Source of the DNA: Ligula intestinalis
Taxonomy: Eukaryota; Platyhelminthes; Cestoda; Diphyllobothriidea; Diphyllobothriidae
DNA length: 64,000 bases
Assembly: GCA_036362985.1 (NCBI GenBank)
Contig: JAYGXS010000003.1
Coordinates: 36,913,110-36,977,109 of the forward strand
Reading direction: 5' to 3'
The translations under genes and the position numbers were made by a program. How positions within the stretch are numbered: the first letter of the stretch is position 1; each line of letters opens with the position of its first letter. The notes under the pieces are model-generated. The model was not told where the DNA came from and did no database searches. It was given only the letters and a program-made list of their open reading frames with translations. Positions 55,509-64,000 of the stretch are shown here, one piece after another.

Positions 55509-57368
55509 TTGTTTAGAAAGTATAGAGCAGACAGAAATCCGGTATCCCTAAATGCATACAAAACGCAGAGGAACCTCGTGAAGCGACTTATCTTCAAAGC
55601 GCGCAAAGACTTTGAAAAAGATTTACTAAACCGGGCAGTTAAAAATCCGAAGCTATTTTATGGCTACTTAAGAAAGATCACACGAAACCGGGACCCAGTT
55701 CCCCTTCTGAAGGCTAGCGATGGAACAGAAATGAGTGAGGATGGAGCAAAAGCTGAGCATCTTTCACAATTTTTCAAATCGAACTTTACAACTGAAATCG
55801 GATTCATTCCTCCAAACTATGGCTTAGATGACGGTCCAAAGATTGAAAATGTGGCCTTCGCCGGAGCAACCGTTCTTCAGGAGTTAATGGCACTAAACGA
55901 CTCGAAATCATCCGGTCCCGATGACATCCCGCCTAAATTACTGAAAGAACTTGCTGGGGAGCTAGCCAAACCGCTTTCTATGCTTTTCAGTTCCTCGTTT
56001 AACGCAGGTTTTTTACCCGCCGATTGGAAATCCGCACGGATCACACCGTTGTATAAAGGCGGCAGCAAGGTTTCTGCAAACAGTTATAGACCAATCAGCC
56101 TCACTTCGATCTGTTGCAAGATTATGGAAAAAGTAGTAAAACGAGAGCTGATGCGTTTCTTAGAGCAGCATAACCTTCTATCGGATGCGCAACACGGGTT
56201 CCGCAGAGGCAGGTCCTGCGTGACGAACCTGCTCCATTGTTTGGAACGCTGGACTCGGGCAGTTGATGGAGGAAATCCACTTCATGTAATCTACATCGAC
56301 TTCAAGAAGGCTTTTGATAGCGTCCCACATCAACGACTTCTGCACAAACTCAGCCAAATAGGTGTTCGAGGAAATCTGCTGAAGTGGATTCAAAGCTTCT
56401 TACTTGGTCGCTCTCAAACCGTCCATATTGGTGGCCAGCAGTCGGCAGACGTTGCAGTCGAGAGCGGTGTCCCCCAAGGCTCTGTCCTTGGCCCTATACT
56501 GTTCATTATATACGTCAATGACTCCGTCCGTGAACTGGACTGCGATGTGGCTATGTTTGCCGATGACATTAAGATTTGGAACGTCATCAGAAATTCAGCT
56601 GACGAAGAACATTTGCAGCTAAACCTAAACCGTCTTCAAACTTGGTCTCAAGACTGGCTTTTGCCGTTTAACGAGAACAAATGCAGTATCCTACGAGTTG
56701 GCCGACCCAGCTCTCAGAACCCCATGGTTTACAACCTAAATGGCATCCAACTGCAAGAAGTGGACGCGCAGAAAGATTTGGGAGTATGGATCTCTACGTC
56801 TCTTAAGCCCTCGCTGAACTGCGCAAAAGAAGTTAAGTCTGCGATGTCCGTCCTGTATCTTGTCAAAAGGGCTTTCTGTGCCTTCGATAAAGACTGCTTT
56901 GCTAAGGTCTTTGGAACATTTGTGCGGCCGAAGTTGGAGTTCGCAATGCAAGCATGGAAACCCTGGACCGCGAAAGACCTAAATTCCCTCGAGAAGGTCC
57001 AAAGGCGCGCGACCAAACTGGTTACCGGTCAGAGCTTTTTACCCTACGAAAGACGTTTAGCTAATCTCGATCTATTTCCGTTAAGTTACAGACAGCTTCG
57101 TGGCGATCTGATACAAGCATTTCGTATAATGCGCGGGCAGGACTGCTGTCCTCTACCTGGCGACTTCTTCGAGTTAGCAACAACGACCAACTTAAGAGGG
57201 CATCTCTTCAAACTACGCATAACAGGGGCCAGACTAGACACACGCAAGTTCTTCTTTGGTAATAGAGTAGTTGAAGCTTGGAATGAACTCCCCGGGGAAA
57301 TTGTTATGTCCCCATCTGTGGATGCATTCAAGAGAAATTTAGATTTTCATACCGGAAATGCCCACTAA
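55509..57368 (+). CDS. CR1 reverse transcriptase, intact catalytic core
   Basis: The 619-residue open part lies downstream of the TAG and in the same frame. Fingers and palm motifs: DDIPPKLLKEL (138-148), ADWKSARITPLYKGG (171-185), NSYRPISLTSICCKIMEKVV (191-210), AQHGFRRGRSC (227-237), VIYIDFKKAFDSVPH (260-274), ESGVPQGSVLGPILF (318-332) and MFADDIKIW (349-357) with both catalytic Asp present. The thumb and C-terminal part ends VVEAWNELPGEIVMSPSVDA followed by FKRNLDFHTGNAH. It would copy element RNA at a nicked site. It has no start codon of its own in a likely context, so it is expressed only if the upstream stop is read through or absent in other copies. The length fits a complete CR1 reverse transcriptase. 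Confidence 0.9.
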   Translation: MFRKYRADRNPVSLNAYKTQRNLVKRLIFKARKDFEKDLLNRAVKNPKLFYGYLRKITRNRDPVPLLKASDGTEMSEDGAKAEHLSQFFKSNFTTEIGFIPPNYGLDDGPKIENVAFAGATVLQELMALNDSKSSGPDDIPPKLLKELAGELAKPLSMLFSSSFNAGFLPADWKSARITPLYKGGSKVSANSYRPISLTSICCKIMEKVVKRELMRFLEQHNLLSDAQHGFRRGRSCVTNLLHCLERWTRAVDGGNPLHVIYIDFKKAFDSVPHQRLLHKLSQIGVRGNLLKWIQSFLLGRSQTVHIGGQQSADVAVESGVPQGSVLGPILFIIYVNDSVRELDCDVAMFADDIKIWNVIRNSADEEHLQLNLNRLQTWSQDWLLPFNENKCSILRVGRPSSQNPMVYNLNGIQLQEVDAQKDLGVWISTSLKPSLNCAKEVKSAMSVLYLVKRAFCAFDKDCFAKVFGTFVRPKLEFAMQAWKPWTAKDLNSLEKVQRRATKLVTGQSFLPYERRLANLDLFPLSYRQLRGDLIQAFRIMRGQDCCPLPGDFFELATTTNLRGHLFKLRITGARLDTRKFFFGNRVVEAWNELPGEIVMSPSVDAFKRNLDFHTGNAH

Positions 57369-57740
57369 AATTGGATATGGAGAGAACGAAATTATATATA
57401 TATAAACATATTACTCACTGATTTTCAGTAATATGTTAGTTAAGAATAACAAGAATTACAAGCTTCGAGTCCACCAAACGTTGTGATCCGAGACTACGCG
57501 GATTTGTAAAACTTTTCCCAATTCAGGCCTGGAATGCTCTGCCCGCGGACATTGTTATGTCGCCATCTGAGCACACGTCAGACGCATCTGTAGGCATGTT
57601 TACGATACTGTTAAGTTCGAACAAATAGCCACTGAGCCCCCGAAAATAAACTGCCAGTTGCCGAATGCAAATTATGGAATAATTACATTATAAAAAACAT
57701 TCTACTCGCTAATTTTCAGCAATATGTTTGTTTAGAAAAC
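57290..57740 (+). repeat. Tandemly duplicated RT tail and hairpin in the CR1 3' UTR
   Basis: After the ORF2 stop at 57368 a second coding-like stretch reads CDPRLRGFVKLFPIQAWNAL followed by PADIVMSPSEHTSDA (57479-57628). It parallels the real tail VVEAWNELPGEIVMSPSVDA. Each unit is followed by a related block: AACATATTACTCACTGATTT at 57405 and AACATTCTACTCGCTAATTT at 57692. In the first block, 57405-57415 and 57427-57437 form a perfect 11-bp hairpin. The duplication also exists in the 26.3-kb copy, so it belongs to the subfamily. Confidence 0.75.
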
Positions 57741-58331
57741 TAACGATTGCATTTCTTCTGTCAATTAGCAGGCAGACTCGTTAAACCAACAAGGGTGCAC
57801 GATGGGCGCATCGCTGACACTCGATGAGGTTCGCGTGACCTCCGCAACCTTCTCTTCGTGGGACCCTTGGTATTATGGTGAAAACCGCGATGGACTCTCC
57901 CTGACATGCTTCAAACACTCTTAGCACAGGCCATCCGCTTCGAATATACTCTGCATCCCCCCCCTTCCCCGGGCGACAGTTTTTCTCCTTAAATCTCTCA
58001 AATGGCATTCAAAACCCTAGACATCTGAACAATGCCTAAGGAGTTTTTTCACTGTCGGCCCTCAAATTTTTGGCAACGCCACTGATCTGAAATGTTCTGC
58101 AGATCAAATGCATTGAAAAAACTGTACCAATAGGGAGTTCAAATGTATTTACCTATATTTCCCTCAATATAACCTGACCTGACCTGACTGATCTCCTCTC
58201 TGCCGCTCTTATGGGCTTGGGACTTTTCGTTCTTATTACTAGTAACGGGCGTGGACCATAACAGATTACGCCAGTTGTGTGCCTTCCTGAACTCAGTTTT
58301 ACAACGCATTTGTACGCATTTGCCTCATCAA

Positions 58332-59030
58332 GTGACGCAAGCATAATCCGACTTCAATTTTCCAGGTTATGACAACCATGTATTTTTCTCTCGTACATTA
58401 CGCAAGCACATTCTAGCAGCTTACACTGCTACCTAAGATAATGAAGATTCTGTCGTTTAACGTGGATCCTACAGCTAACTTCACCACATAATACAATATA
58501 AATGTCATGATATATTTTGTAATATGAATAAAGAAGCACTAATGTTTCAGATATTTAGACACCGTTAGAGAGCTAGTGAGTGAAAACGGTGTTCCATTCA
58601 GGTGGAATAATGAGGGTGGGAGCATATTAGTGGCCGCATGTGAAGCCATCATCCGGTGCTTGTCGATACAGCCACCCGGATGTCTTGGAATAGAGCACGT
58701 CGATACATGTCCTCAATTCCAGTGGTCGAATGTTTTAGCGACGGCTAGCCAGGTGCGCTGAGGGCCTTTAACAAAGACTGAAGTTAACAAAAGACAACTG
58801 CATCAAATTATGTAGACGCCAGACAAAATGTAACGTGGCGTAAATGGTCACTTTGAGCACATCCATGCTTCAACTATGTACACACGAAAGACTAGGTGAA
58901 CATAGCACTCAGGCAGCTAAGAAGCCACAATATTTGCCGGACATTGCAAATTCAACAAATATATTATTGAATTAGGCCTGTATAGCATCGTTGTGCTTGG
59001 AAAATTGAAGTCGGATTATGCTGCCGTTAC
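58332..59030. mobile_element. 699-bp terminal-inverted-repeat element, copy 2
   Basis: The inverted ends GCATAATCCGACTTCAATTT and its complement are perfect over 24 bases here and extend to GTGACG..CGTTAC. It matches 2731-3423 throughout. Internal frames (for example ENGVPFRWNNEGGSILVAAC against EYGVLFRWNNKVGSMLMTEC in copy 1) are similar but short, and match no transposase known to me. Confidence 0.75.
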
Positions 59031-60144
59031 ACCCTAAAACTCTAAGACAAAGGGACCTTAGTAAATACCGCGTTTTTTGAAATATGACGGGATTGGCACA
59101 ACAACGACCTTGAAAACACCAATAAGCGACTGATATTGGAGGGTGCCGCATGTATACATGAACTTATATGTTGCATTTGATAAACTTAAAAGAAAACACC
59201 ATTTTCCTCAAATTTATACTCTTGATTCACTAACTGTTGATACGTTTACGTGCTGTGAATTTACAGTGCCCTAGATGATGTTCTGGCTTTTTTGTCGCCC
59301 AGATAAATAATGCGTTTGTACGTTCGGATAAAGTTGTGCACGGAAGTTCCAATGAGTCGTTTGCACTGACCTATATAAATCCTGCAAGTGTTATGCTTAT
59401 CCTTGGTAAGTCCAATACAATAGTTTTATGACTGCCATTCAGGTAGCATGAAAGAGCCACTTGGGCCTTGAATATACAATTCACTTATTTACTTATGAGA
59501 TTCTTATAGGTTTATCTATTGCTGTAGGCTATGCAATAACTTAAGTTGTTATATTATATTTCGTCCCTTTACCGGCAAGTGTGTGTAGAGGTAATGTTCG
59601 CGATCTCCCTTAAATTTTCCCCTGCACAACTTTACGGGACCCAGCGAACAGTGAGACGGCACGTTGTTATCTACGATCTCTGCATTTCTGTTTACCTATG
59701 GATGATTAATAAGAGACTGGTTGTCTGATAATGCTACAGTATGAACCTGAATAAATGCTCTGCTGCGCAATTTGGTGACATAAGTTGACATTGAAGCGAA
59801 GTAAAACAACATAAATTAGGACAGAGTGTTTTTTCGTTGATTGACTTTTGGAGGGATCAACTGCAAAATCTCTGCATCTTATTCATTTTTATGAGGAAAT
59901 AGCTAATGCGGCATCTATCTGTGATTGTCGGATGGGTTTGTCATAAGTGGGTCAATTGCTGCGAAGTTAACTAACTTGTGCCGTTTATAAGTGATTCTTG
60001 GCTGTGCATTGTAGATAAACGTCTGGCACAACCGACACTTTGTTGCACTTTATGAGCGAACTTTGCCGACTTAAGACCTACAGCATTTCAAGGTTGTTGT
60101 GGTATACCTGGAACACAGTTCCTGATATTTCCCTTACATTTATT
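59031..60144. other. ATPase gene upstream region
   Basis: AT-rich DNA with short frames only. It must hold the promoter and 5' UTR of the ATPase beta gene, but I cannot point to a TATA box or start site. An in-frame ATG at 60052 would add 31 residues upstream of the chosen start; an in-frame TAA lies at 60016. Confidence 0.4.
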
Positions 60145-63100
60145 ATGCCTGATAGTTCTGATGAGAAGGAAAGTTTTTTAGCTCATGGGAAAACGGTCAG
60201 ATTTGGACAAGGAGATAAAAAGAATTTAAAGAGTCGGGTAAAAGAGTTAAAGAATTACAGATGCAGTGCTGCCTGTTGGGGACGCGTTGGTAATTTAACT
60301 GATTACTTGGTAACTTTTTAGCCCGAACATTGGCATGTCTCCTTACAATATATGCCCTACTTTTCCTTTTTCTGACGGCGTTAATAATATTTGTACTTCA
60401 ATTTGTTATCAATGAAGATAGGCCCTACCTTACCGGTGGTCAGAGTCTGTTGGCGCTAACAGACTCTGGCCAACGGAGCGGTCTTTCTCCGGGTAAGGAA
60501 TTGTTGACTTCTGAAGAAGTCAGCTTAAAATTTTGTGCGTGCATAAAACACATTTAATCCCTGTTTATCTAGCGAATTTGATTAACTGTATAATTTAGGT
60601 AACATTTTGTACAGTGGGTTAGAAAAATCAAAATAGTAAATGTGCGTATATATTAATCCGTATGGAGATGCCTACAATTATTCTTACGGAAATAAGAATA
60701 ATTCTAGAGGACGTGATTAAGTTGTTTGCCAATTTATCTCGGAAAGTGCATCTTGTTATAGAATTCTGTCTTCTAGATGACAGAGTTCTGCCTGAGGGCG
60801 CCTTGCTCTAGTGCATGGACGTTCCCATACGAAAAAACCCTTCTTTCATTTTCCTGACTCAAATACTTCTTCTTTTTTCGAAAAGTCTTAGTTTTTTCAC
60901 TTTTCTCTAAAAAAATAGATGAATAGTGTGCGTAACGCTTCACTTTCCGCCTCCAAACTGAGTTTGCCCCTTGGTGCGTTCTTCCGCGAACATCCCCACG
61001 TCCGTCGAATATTTCCTGTTTCATATTTGTATTTTTCACTAAGTCATGCAGATTGTGCATTTGTAAATAAATTATTCCAAAACAAATAAAAATTCAGAAA
61101 AAGATGGGGATGGTTCGGTAGATATGCGTCTGCGTCACTACGTAAGCAACCAGTGAGGTCCACTCTAACGATTTGCCGAAATAAACGACGAACACCGGTA
61201 TAAGGGTTTCCTTAAAGCTTGGCTGGACGTTATATTTTGTATGCTTATGCTGGAGAATGCAAATAAAGTGCTGAAGTTTTCCCCCGGAAAAGTTTCTAAA
61301 TCTGACTGCAGTTGCTTAAAATTGGTTTCTCTAACGTAACGCTTACCACGCCGTAATAGAGCCCTCCGATTAGGGCAGCTCTTTTTCTCCATGTGCCATG
61401 GTAGAGGCATGCCCATGATATCCACAGACATTTTAGCACACTGTCTCATATGTTTGCCCCGGATTGAGGCCTTTTGAGCCTTCCTTAGTTCAGTCAAGGC
61501 AAATGGAAAAAACGAGAGCCGATGGATACGGCCTGGCGCAAATGGCATCTGCTTATACGCGCTCATAACAAATGATCTGTAATTTTTAAGCCCATTTTAA
61601 ATTTTAGTTTGCACATTTACTCATGTTTGAAGATGAAGTTTGGAAACAGATTTCACAATTTACTTGATAACATCACTTTTTTTCTTAAAGAACGTACTTT
61701 TCTCAACTGTACTGCTTACCAGGTCTTTATTTTTATTTTCAGTCCTGCATGCTAATTAAGTGATATTTTTTCCGTTTTTTGCATAAACATACTAATCTTT
61801 TCTGTTTCATTTATTAGGCATTTTAGTTCGCTGTTAGTTGACAATTTGAGGCCAATTACTTTGTTTTAACAGACAGCCTTCGGTTGCTTGAGAAAATGGG
61901 ACCTCTGATATAACAACTTTAAAGCGTCGCCTTTTTCAGTGCAAAGTGTTTAATAAAGCTGTTACAATCACTCTATTGGAGAACGATTATTTCGTCATTC
62001 TAATTTTCTTGCTTTCGTTTTCTCATAAACGCCGTACTTATCTGGGATTCTGTTAATTAACTTTTGAATGGTTTCCATCAGGTTTGAGTTACCGACCCAA
62101 TGTGAACTTTCTGACCTCACTGATAGCATACCGAGCAGCTGATCCCCAATCCTTTATGCCATACGTTCAAAACATTCGCACGTTTATGTATCTCTACGAG
62201 GAGGTGAACATTCGACCGCAAGATTCCTTTGCCAGTTGTGAGGATAACATGAAAACACCCGACGTAGCCGACCAGGTTTGCAAATTCTTTCCAATAGTTC
62301 TCGGCCCCTGCGTAAAAGAGAACAATTATGGTTATGACCGCAATGAGCCATGCATCATTCTTAAAATAAACAAGGTAAGATTTTCTTCAAGCGGCACGCT
62401 TAAAAGGAAGATTCGAGGATTTAGGCCTAAGACTGCAGCATTTATCGTTAGCTTTTAGGATTTGACTCCTGCCGACTTGGCAAGGTGATACATATTCCTT
62501 CTGTTTCGTTTAGAAGTACCGGTTAGCACCTTCGACCCTGTTACTATATACAAAGAAGTCAAAAATAGAACAAGTGGAATAAAAAGTATTGCTAAATTCA
62601 AAACATTTTATATTGCACTGTTCATAACCTCTTCGAGTAGAAATCTCTAAAGCTTTCGCAGATTTTAAATACTTCCTGTTTAATGCCACACGTAATTCCT
62701 TAGCTCTTTTCAATCCACTTAAACTGAAAATTTCTGCCAAACTAGAGTATTATTGCATCAATAAGCCATCGAATTCCAGCATTGACTAACTGCTAATTAC
62801 GTTGATTGCCACTATGCTTGTCAGATACATCCCAGTCGTTTGGAAACCACTTTTCATCTTCTAACTCTCACCTCCTTTTTGTCATAGCGGTCACTCAGCA
62901 GAGGTGGGTTTATTCGTTCACTTCAAACTTGCTATCACGACAATCCTGTTTAGGGCCTTGAAAGGCGTTTCTTCTTCTTCTGGTCTGGTTTCTACCTTTA
63001 TACCTTGTGGATTGCCTGCAGAACATGCTATATTCCGTTTTCCTTTTCAGGTTTACGGATGGGTTCCGGATATTGTGAACAAAACGATGGGTCAGGACCC

Positions 63101-63452
63101 CCTTCTTACTTGTCAGGGCCTGGTAATCCATCTTATCCTTGCAGTGCTTCGTCATTAAACCACTGTCGCTCATAACCTAAATATTCGCCGTGCTACATAG
63201 AAAGGGAAGTATAATTAACTACTATGTATGGATCAACGGACGCTCTTTACGAACAGTAATTTTTGTTTGATAAAAATGATGGAGCTATGTGAATCTGGCG
63301 ATCAGAAACCATATGTTCTAGGGGAGAAGCAAACTACCGGCTTCTGGAATTCCCACCAAATGCTTTGTTGCATAACTGACCGAGGGCTCCAGGTTAGATA
63401 TCTCATGCCTATGGGGGTTTATTATTCACATAGTCCGTATCATGATCGGATT
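60145..63452 (+). CDS. ATP1B: Na+/K+-transporting ATPase subunit beta, 3' part outside window
   Basis: Exons are 60145-60289, 60322-60492, 62082-62374, 63051-63122 and probably 63393-63452, all with GT..AG introns and consistent phase. The beta subunit is a type II membrane glycoprotein needed to fold and deliver the Na,K-ATPase alpha subunit. A charged cytoplasmic N-terminus of about 50 residues (MPDSSDEKESFLAHGKTVRF) ends in CWGRVARTL. A transmembrane helix follows (LLTIYALLFLFLTALIIFVL), then an ectodomain. The diagnostic parts are SPGLSYRPNV, the paired cysteines SFASCEDN..VCKFF and LGPCVKENNYGYDRNEPC, then IILKINK|VYGWVPD and LLTCQGL. Exon 5 (VRYLMPMGVYYSHSPYHDRI) resembles the YY..PY region. 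NKT in exon 4 is an N-glycosylation sequon. About 70-80 residues should follow; a candidate piece NLLPLVVSVV after an AG at 63630 resembles the PLVAVQF motif, but is uncertain. The start was chosen at the ATG nearest the conserved region. Confidence 0.85.
60290..60321 (+). other. 32-nt micro-intron in the ATPase beta gene
   Basis: GTAATTTAACTG..AACTTTTTAG lies between CGC GTT G and CC CGA ACA. Removing it joins CWGRV to ARTLACLLTIY in frame and restores the transmembrane segment, whereas reading through gives a stop at once. Very short introns are known near the 5' ends of flatworm genes. Confidence 0.8.
60441..60468 (+). repeat. 11-bp hairpin inside ATPase beta exon 2
   Basis: CAGAGTCTGTT and AACAGACTCTG pair perfectly around the loop GGCGCT. 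It encodes QSLLALTDSG, just outside the membrane helix, a part of the protein that is variable in the family. Confidence 0.8.
60493..62081 (+). other. ATPase beta intron 2
   Basis: A 1589-nt intron with GTAAGG donor and CATCAG acceptor. It contains a 133-codon minus-strand frame (61165-61566) with no recognisable domain, probably chance. Confidence 0.7.
62375..63050 (+). other. ATPase beta intron 3
   Basis: 676 nt, from GTAAGA to TTTTCAG. No other feature seen. Confidence 0.75.
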
Positions 63453-63786
63453 GTTAGTTAATGTTTTTCTAGCTTGCGCATGGAAATACTCCAGATCCTC
63501 AATTGTTCCCGTGTTAAATAAAAATCAGAAGTTTCTAGTGGCTCAGGCGAGCATGTTTTCTGTTTTAAATGCTGCTCAAATTATTTTTAAAAATCCAGCA
63601 TTGTCTGATATGCGAGGACATTATCCGCAGAATCTGTTGCCGTTGGTCGTTTCAGTAGTGCATATATGAAGAGTAAAGAGCACAGTGTAACGCAGCCGTT
63701 TAATTTCAAGTAAGTCCCATCAGACCAGGTAAAATCCATTATTCGACTGGTTTAAATTTGAATGACTTCCCATGCTGACAGCGCAG

Positions 63787-63930
63787 GTACTAATTGGTAC
63801 TTCGACCGTCGATTTCGACGATGTCCCCTCTGTGCTCCACAGTATGGTGGTGCAGGCACTAAAAAGGATCCCAGACACGCGTGTGATACTCAAAAATAGA
63901 CTCCACTTTCAGGTGTCTGTCTTGAGTTAA
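63787..63930 (+). other. Unidentified open frame near the window end
   Basis: After a CAG at 63784-63786 a frame reads VLIGTSTVDFDDVPSVLHSM, VVQALKRIPDTRVILKNR and LHFQVSVLS before a stop. Its composition looks protein-like, but it does not match the ATPase beta C-terminus as I know it. It could be an exon of another gene, repeat-derived, or chance. Confidence 0.2.
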
Positions 63931-64000
63931 CACACGGAAAAGCAGATGCAGAGCGTTGGGGGCCCAATTAATGATAATTGTACGAAAGATCGAGGAGCGT

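Larger units (their letters stand above)
54480..58178 (+). mobile_element. Nearly intact CR1-like LINE
   Basis: The element contains an endonuclease and reverse transcriptase ORF (54510-57368, one internal stop), a 3' UTR of about 800 bases, and an end CCTCAATATAACCTGACCTGACCTGAC at about 58178. The 3' tail of short tandem units is a CR1 hallmark. The polyadenylation signal AATAAA of the 26.3-kb copy is mutated here to AATATA. No ORF1 is seen upstream, so the 5' end near 54480 is either truncated or the Gypsy LTR junction. The inverted, shorter copy at 26296-27908 has the same 3' UTR. Confidence 0.85.

Noticed and set aside
56729..57331. Minus-strand frames opposite the CR1 ORF2 (repeated at 27158-27753 on the plus strand)
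   Set aside because: Conserved between copies only because they are antisense to the real reverse transcriptase.
60052..60144. Longer N-terminus of the ATPase beta subunit from the ATG at 60052
   Set aside because: In frame and possible, but the extra 31 residues look unlike a beta-subunit cytoplasmic tail, so the ATG at 60145 was preferred; not excluded.
61165..61566. 133-codon minus-strand frame
   Set aside because: Lies inside ATPase beta intron 2, shows no motif, and is likely chance.
1..64000. CRISPR arrays, bacterial operons, rRNA or tRNA genes
   Set aside because: No regularly spaced short repeats with unique spacers, no ribosomal sequence and no cloverleaf was recognised; introns and retroelements show this is eukaryotic DNA.

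Overview
This window looks like repeat-dense nuclear DNA of a flatworm, most likely a cestode or trematode with a large genome. That is an inference from the repeat repertoire (CR1-like LINEs ending in short tandem 3' tails, Penelope-like elements with GIY-YIG endonucleases and hammerhead-like motifs, Ty3/Gypsy remnants, many TA-flanked inverted-repeat elements) and from a host gene with a 32-nt intron, a size known from flatworm genes. It is not bacterial: coding regions are broken by GT..AG introns, ORFs are short, and most long ORFs are retroelement debris.

Host genes are few. The right edge (60145 to beyond the window) holds the 5' two thirds of a Na+/K+-transporting ATPase beta subunit gene on the + strand. 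At 23859-25926 (+) there is a four-exon Kelch-repeat gene with clean splice sites, but it carries an in-frame stop and a frame break at a 17-C run, so it is a pseudogene or contains assembly errors.

Everything else I can recognise is mobile DNA. From left to right: a decayed CR1 LINE (1-1303); a Gypsy gag remnant cut by a 693-bp inverted-repeat element (2.2-3.4 kb); an 89-bp minisatellite (3.8-4.1 kb); a 1.7-kb TA-flanked inverted-repeat element with three hairpins inside (4.36-6.09 kb); a Penelope endonuclease fragment (6.5 kb); a Jockey-superfamily LINE on the - strand with a 2A-like motif and a zinc finger (7.8-11.3 kb); a second CR1 (13.0-14.8 kb); copies of an LTR-like repeat (15.6-19 kb); fragments that look like a MULE transposase (19-21.8 kb); a LINE reverse-transcriptase fragment (21.9 kb); the Kelch pseudogene; a 5'-truncated CR1 (26.3-27.9 kb, -); and a zone of degenerate repeats, Penelope pieces and TA elements (28-52 kb).

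At 52.2-54.4 kb an internally deleted Gypsy element with a mutated YxDD box is followed by a nearly intact CR1 LINE (54.5-58.2 kb) whose ORF is broken by one stop. A second copy of the 700-bp inverted-repeat element (58.3-59.0 kb) separates it from the ATPase gene.

The elements are nested and can be dated relative to one another. At 38.98-40.56 kb one TA-flanked element contains both a Penelope insertion with 9-bp target duplications and a 241-bp TTAA-flanked piggyBac-type MITE. The paralogous copy at 19.7-21.0 kb shows both sites empty.
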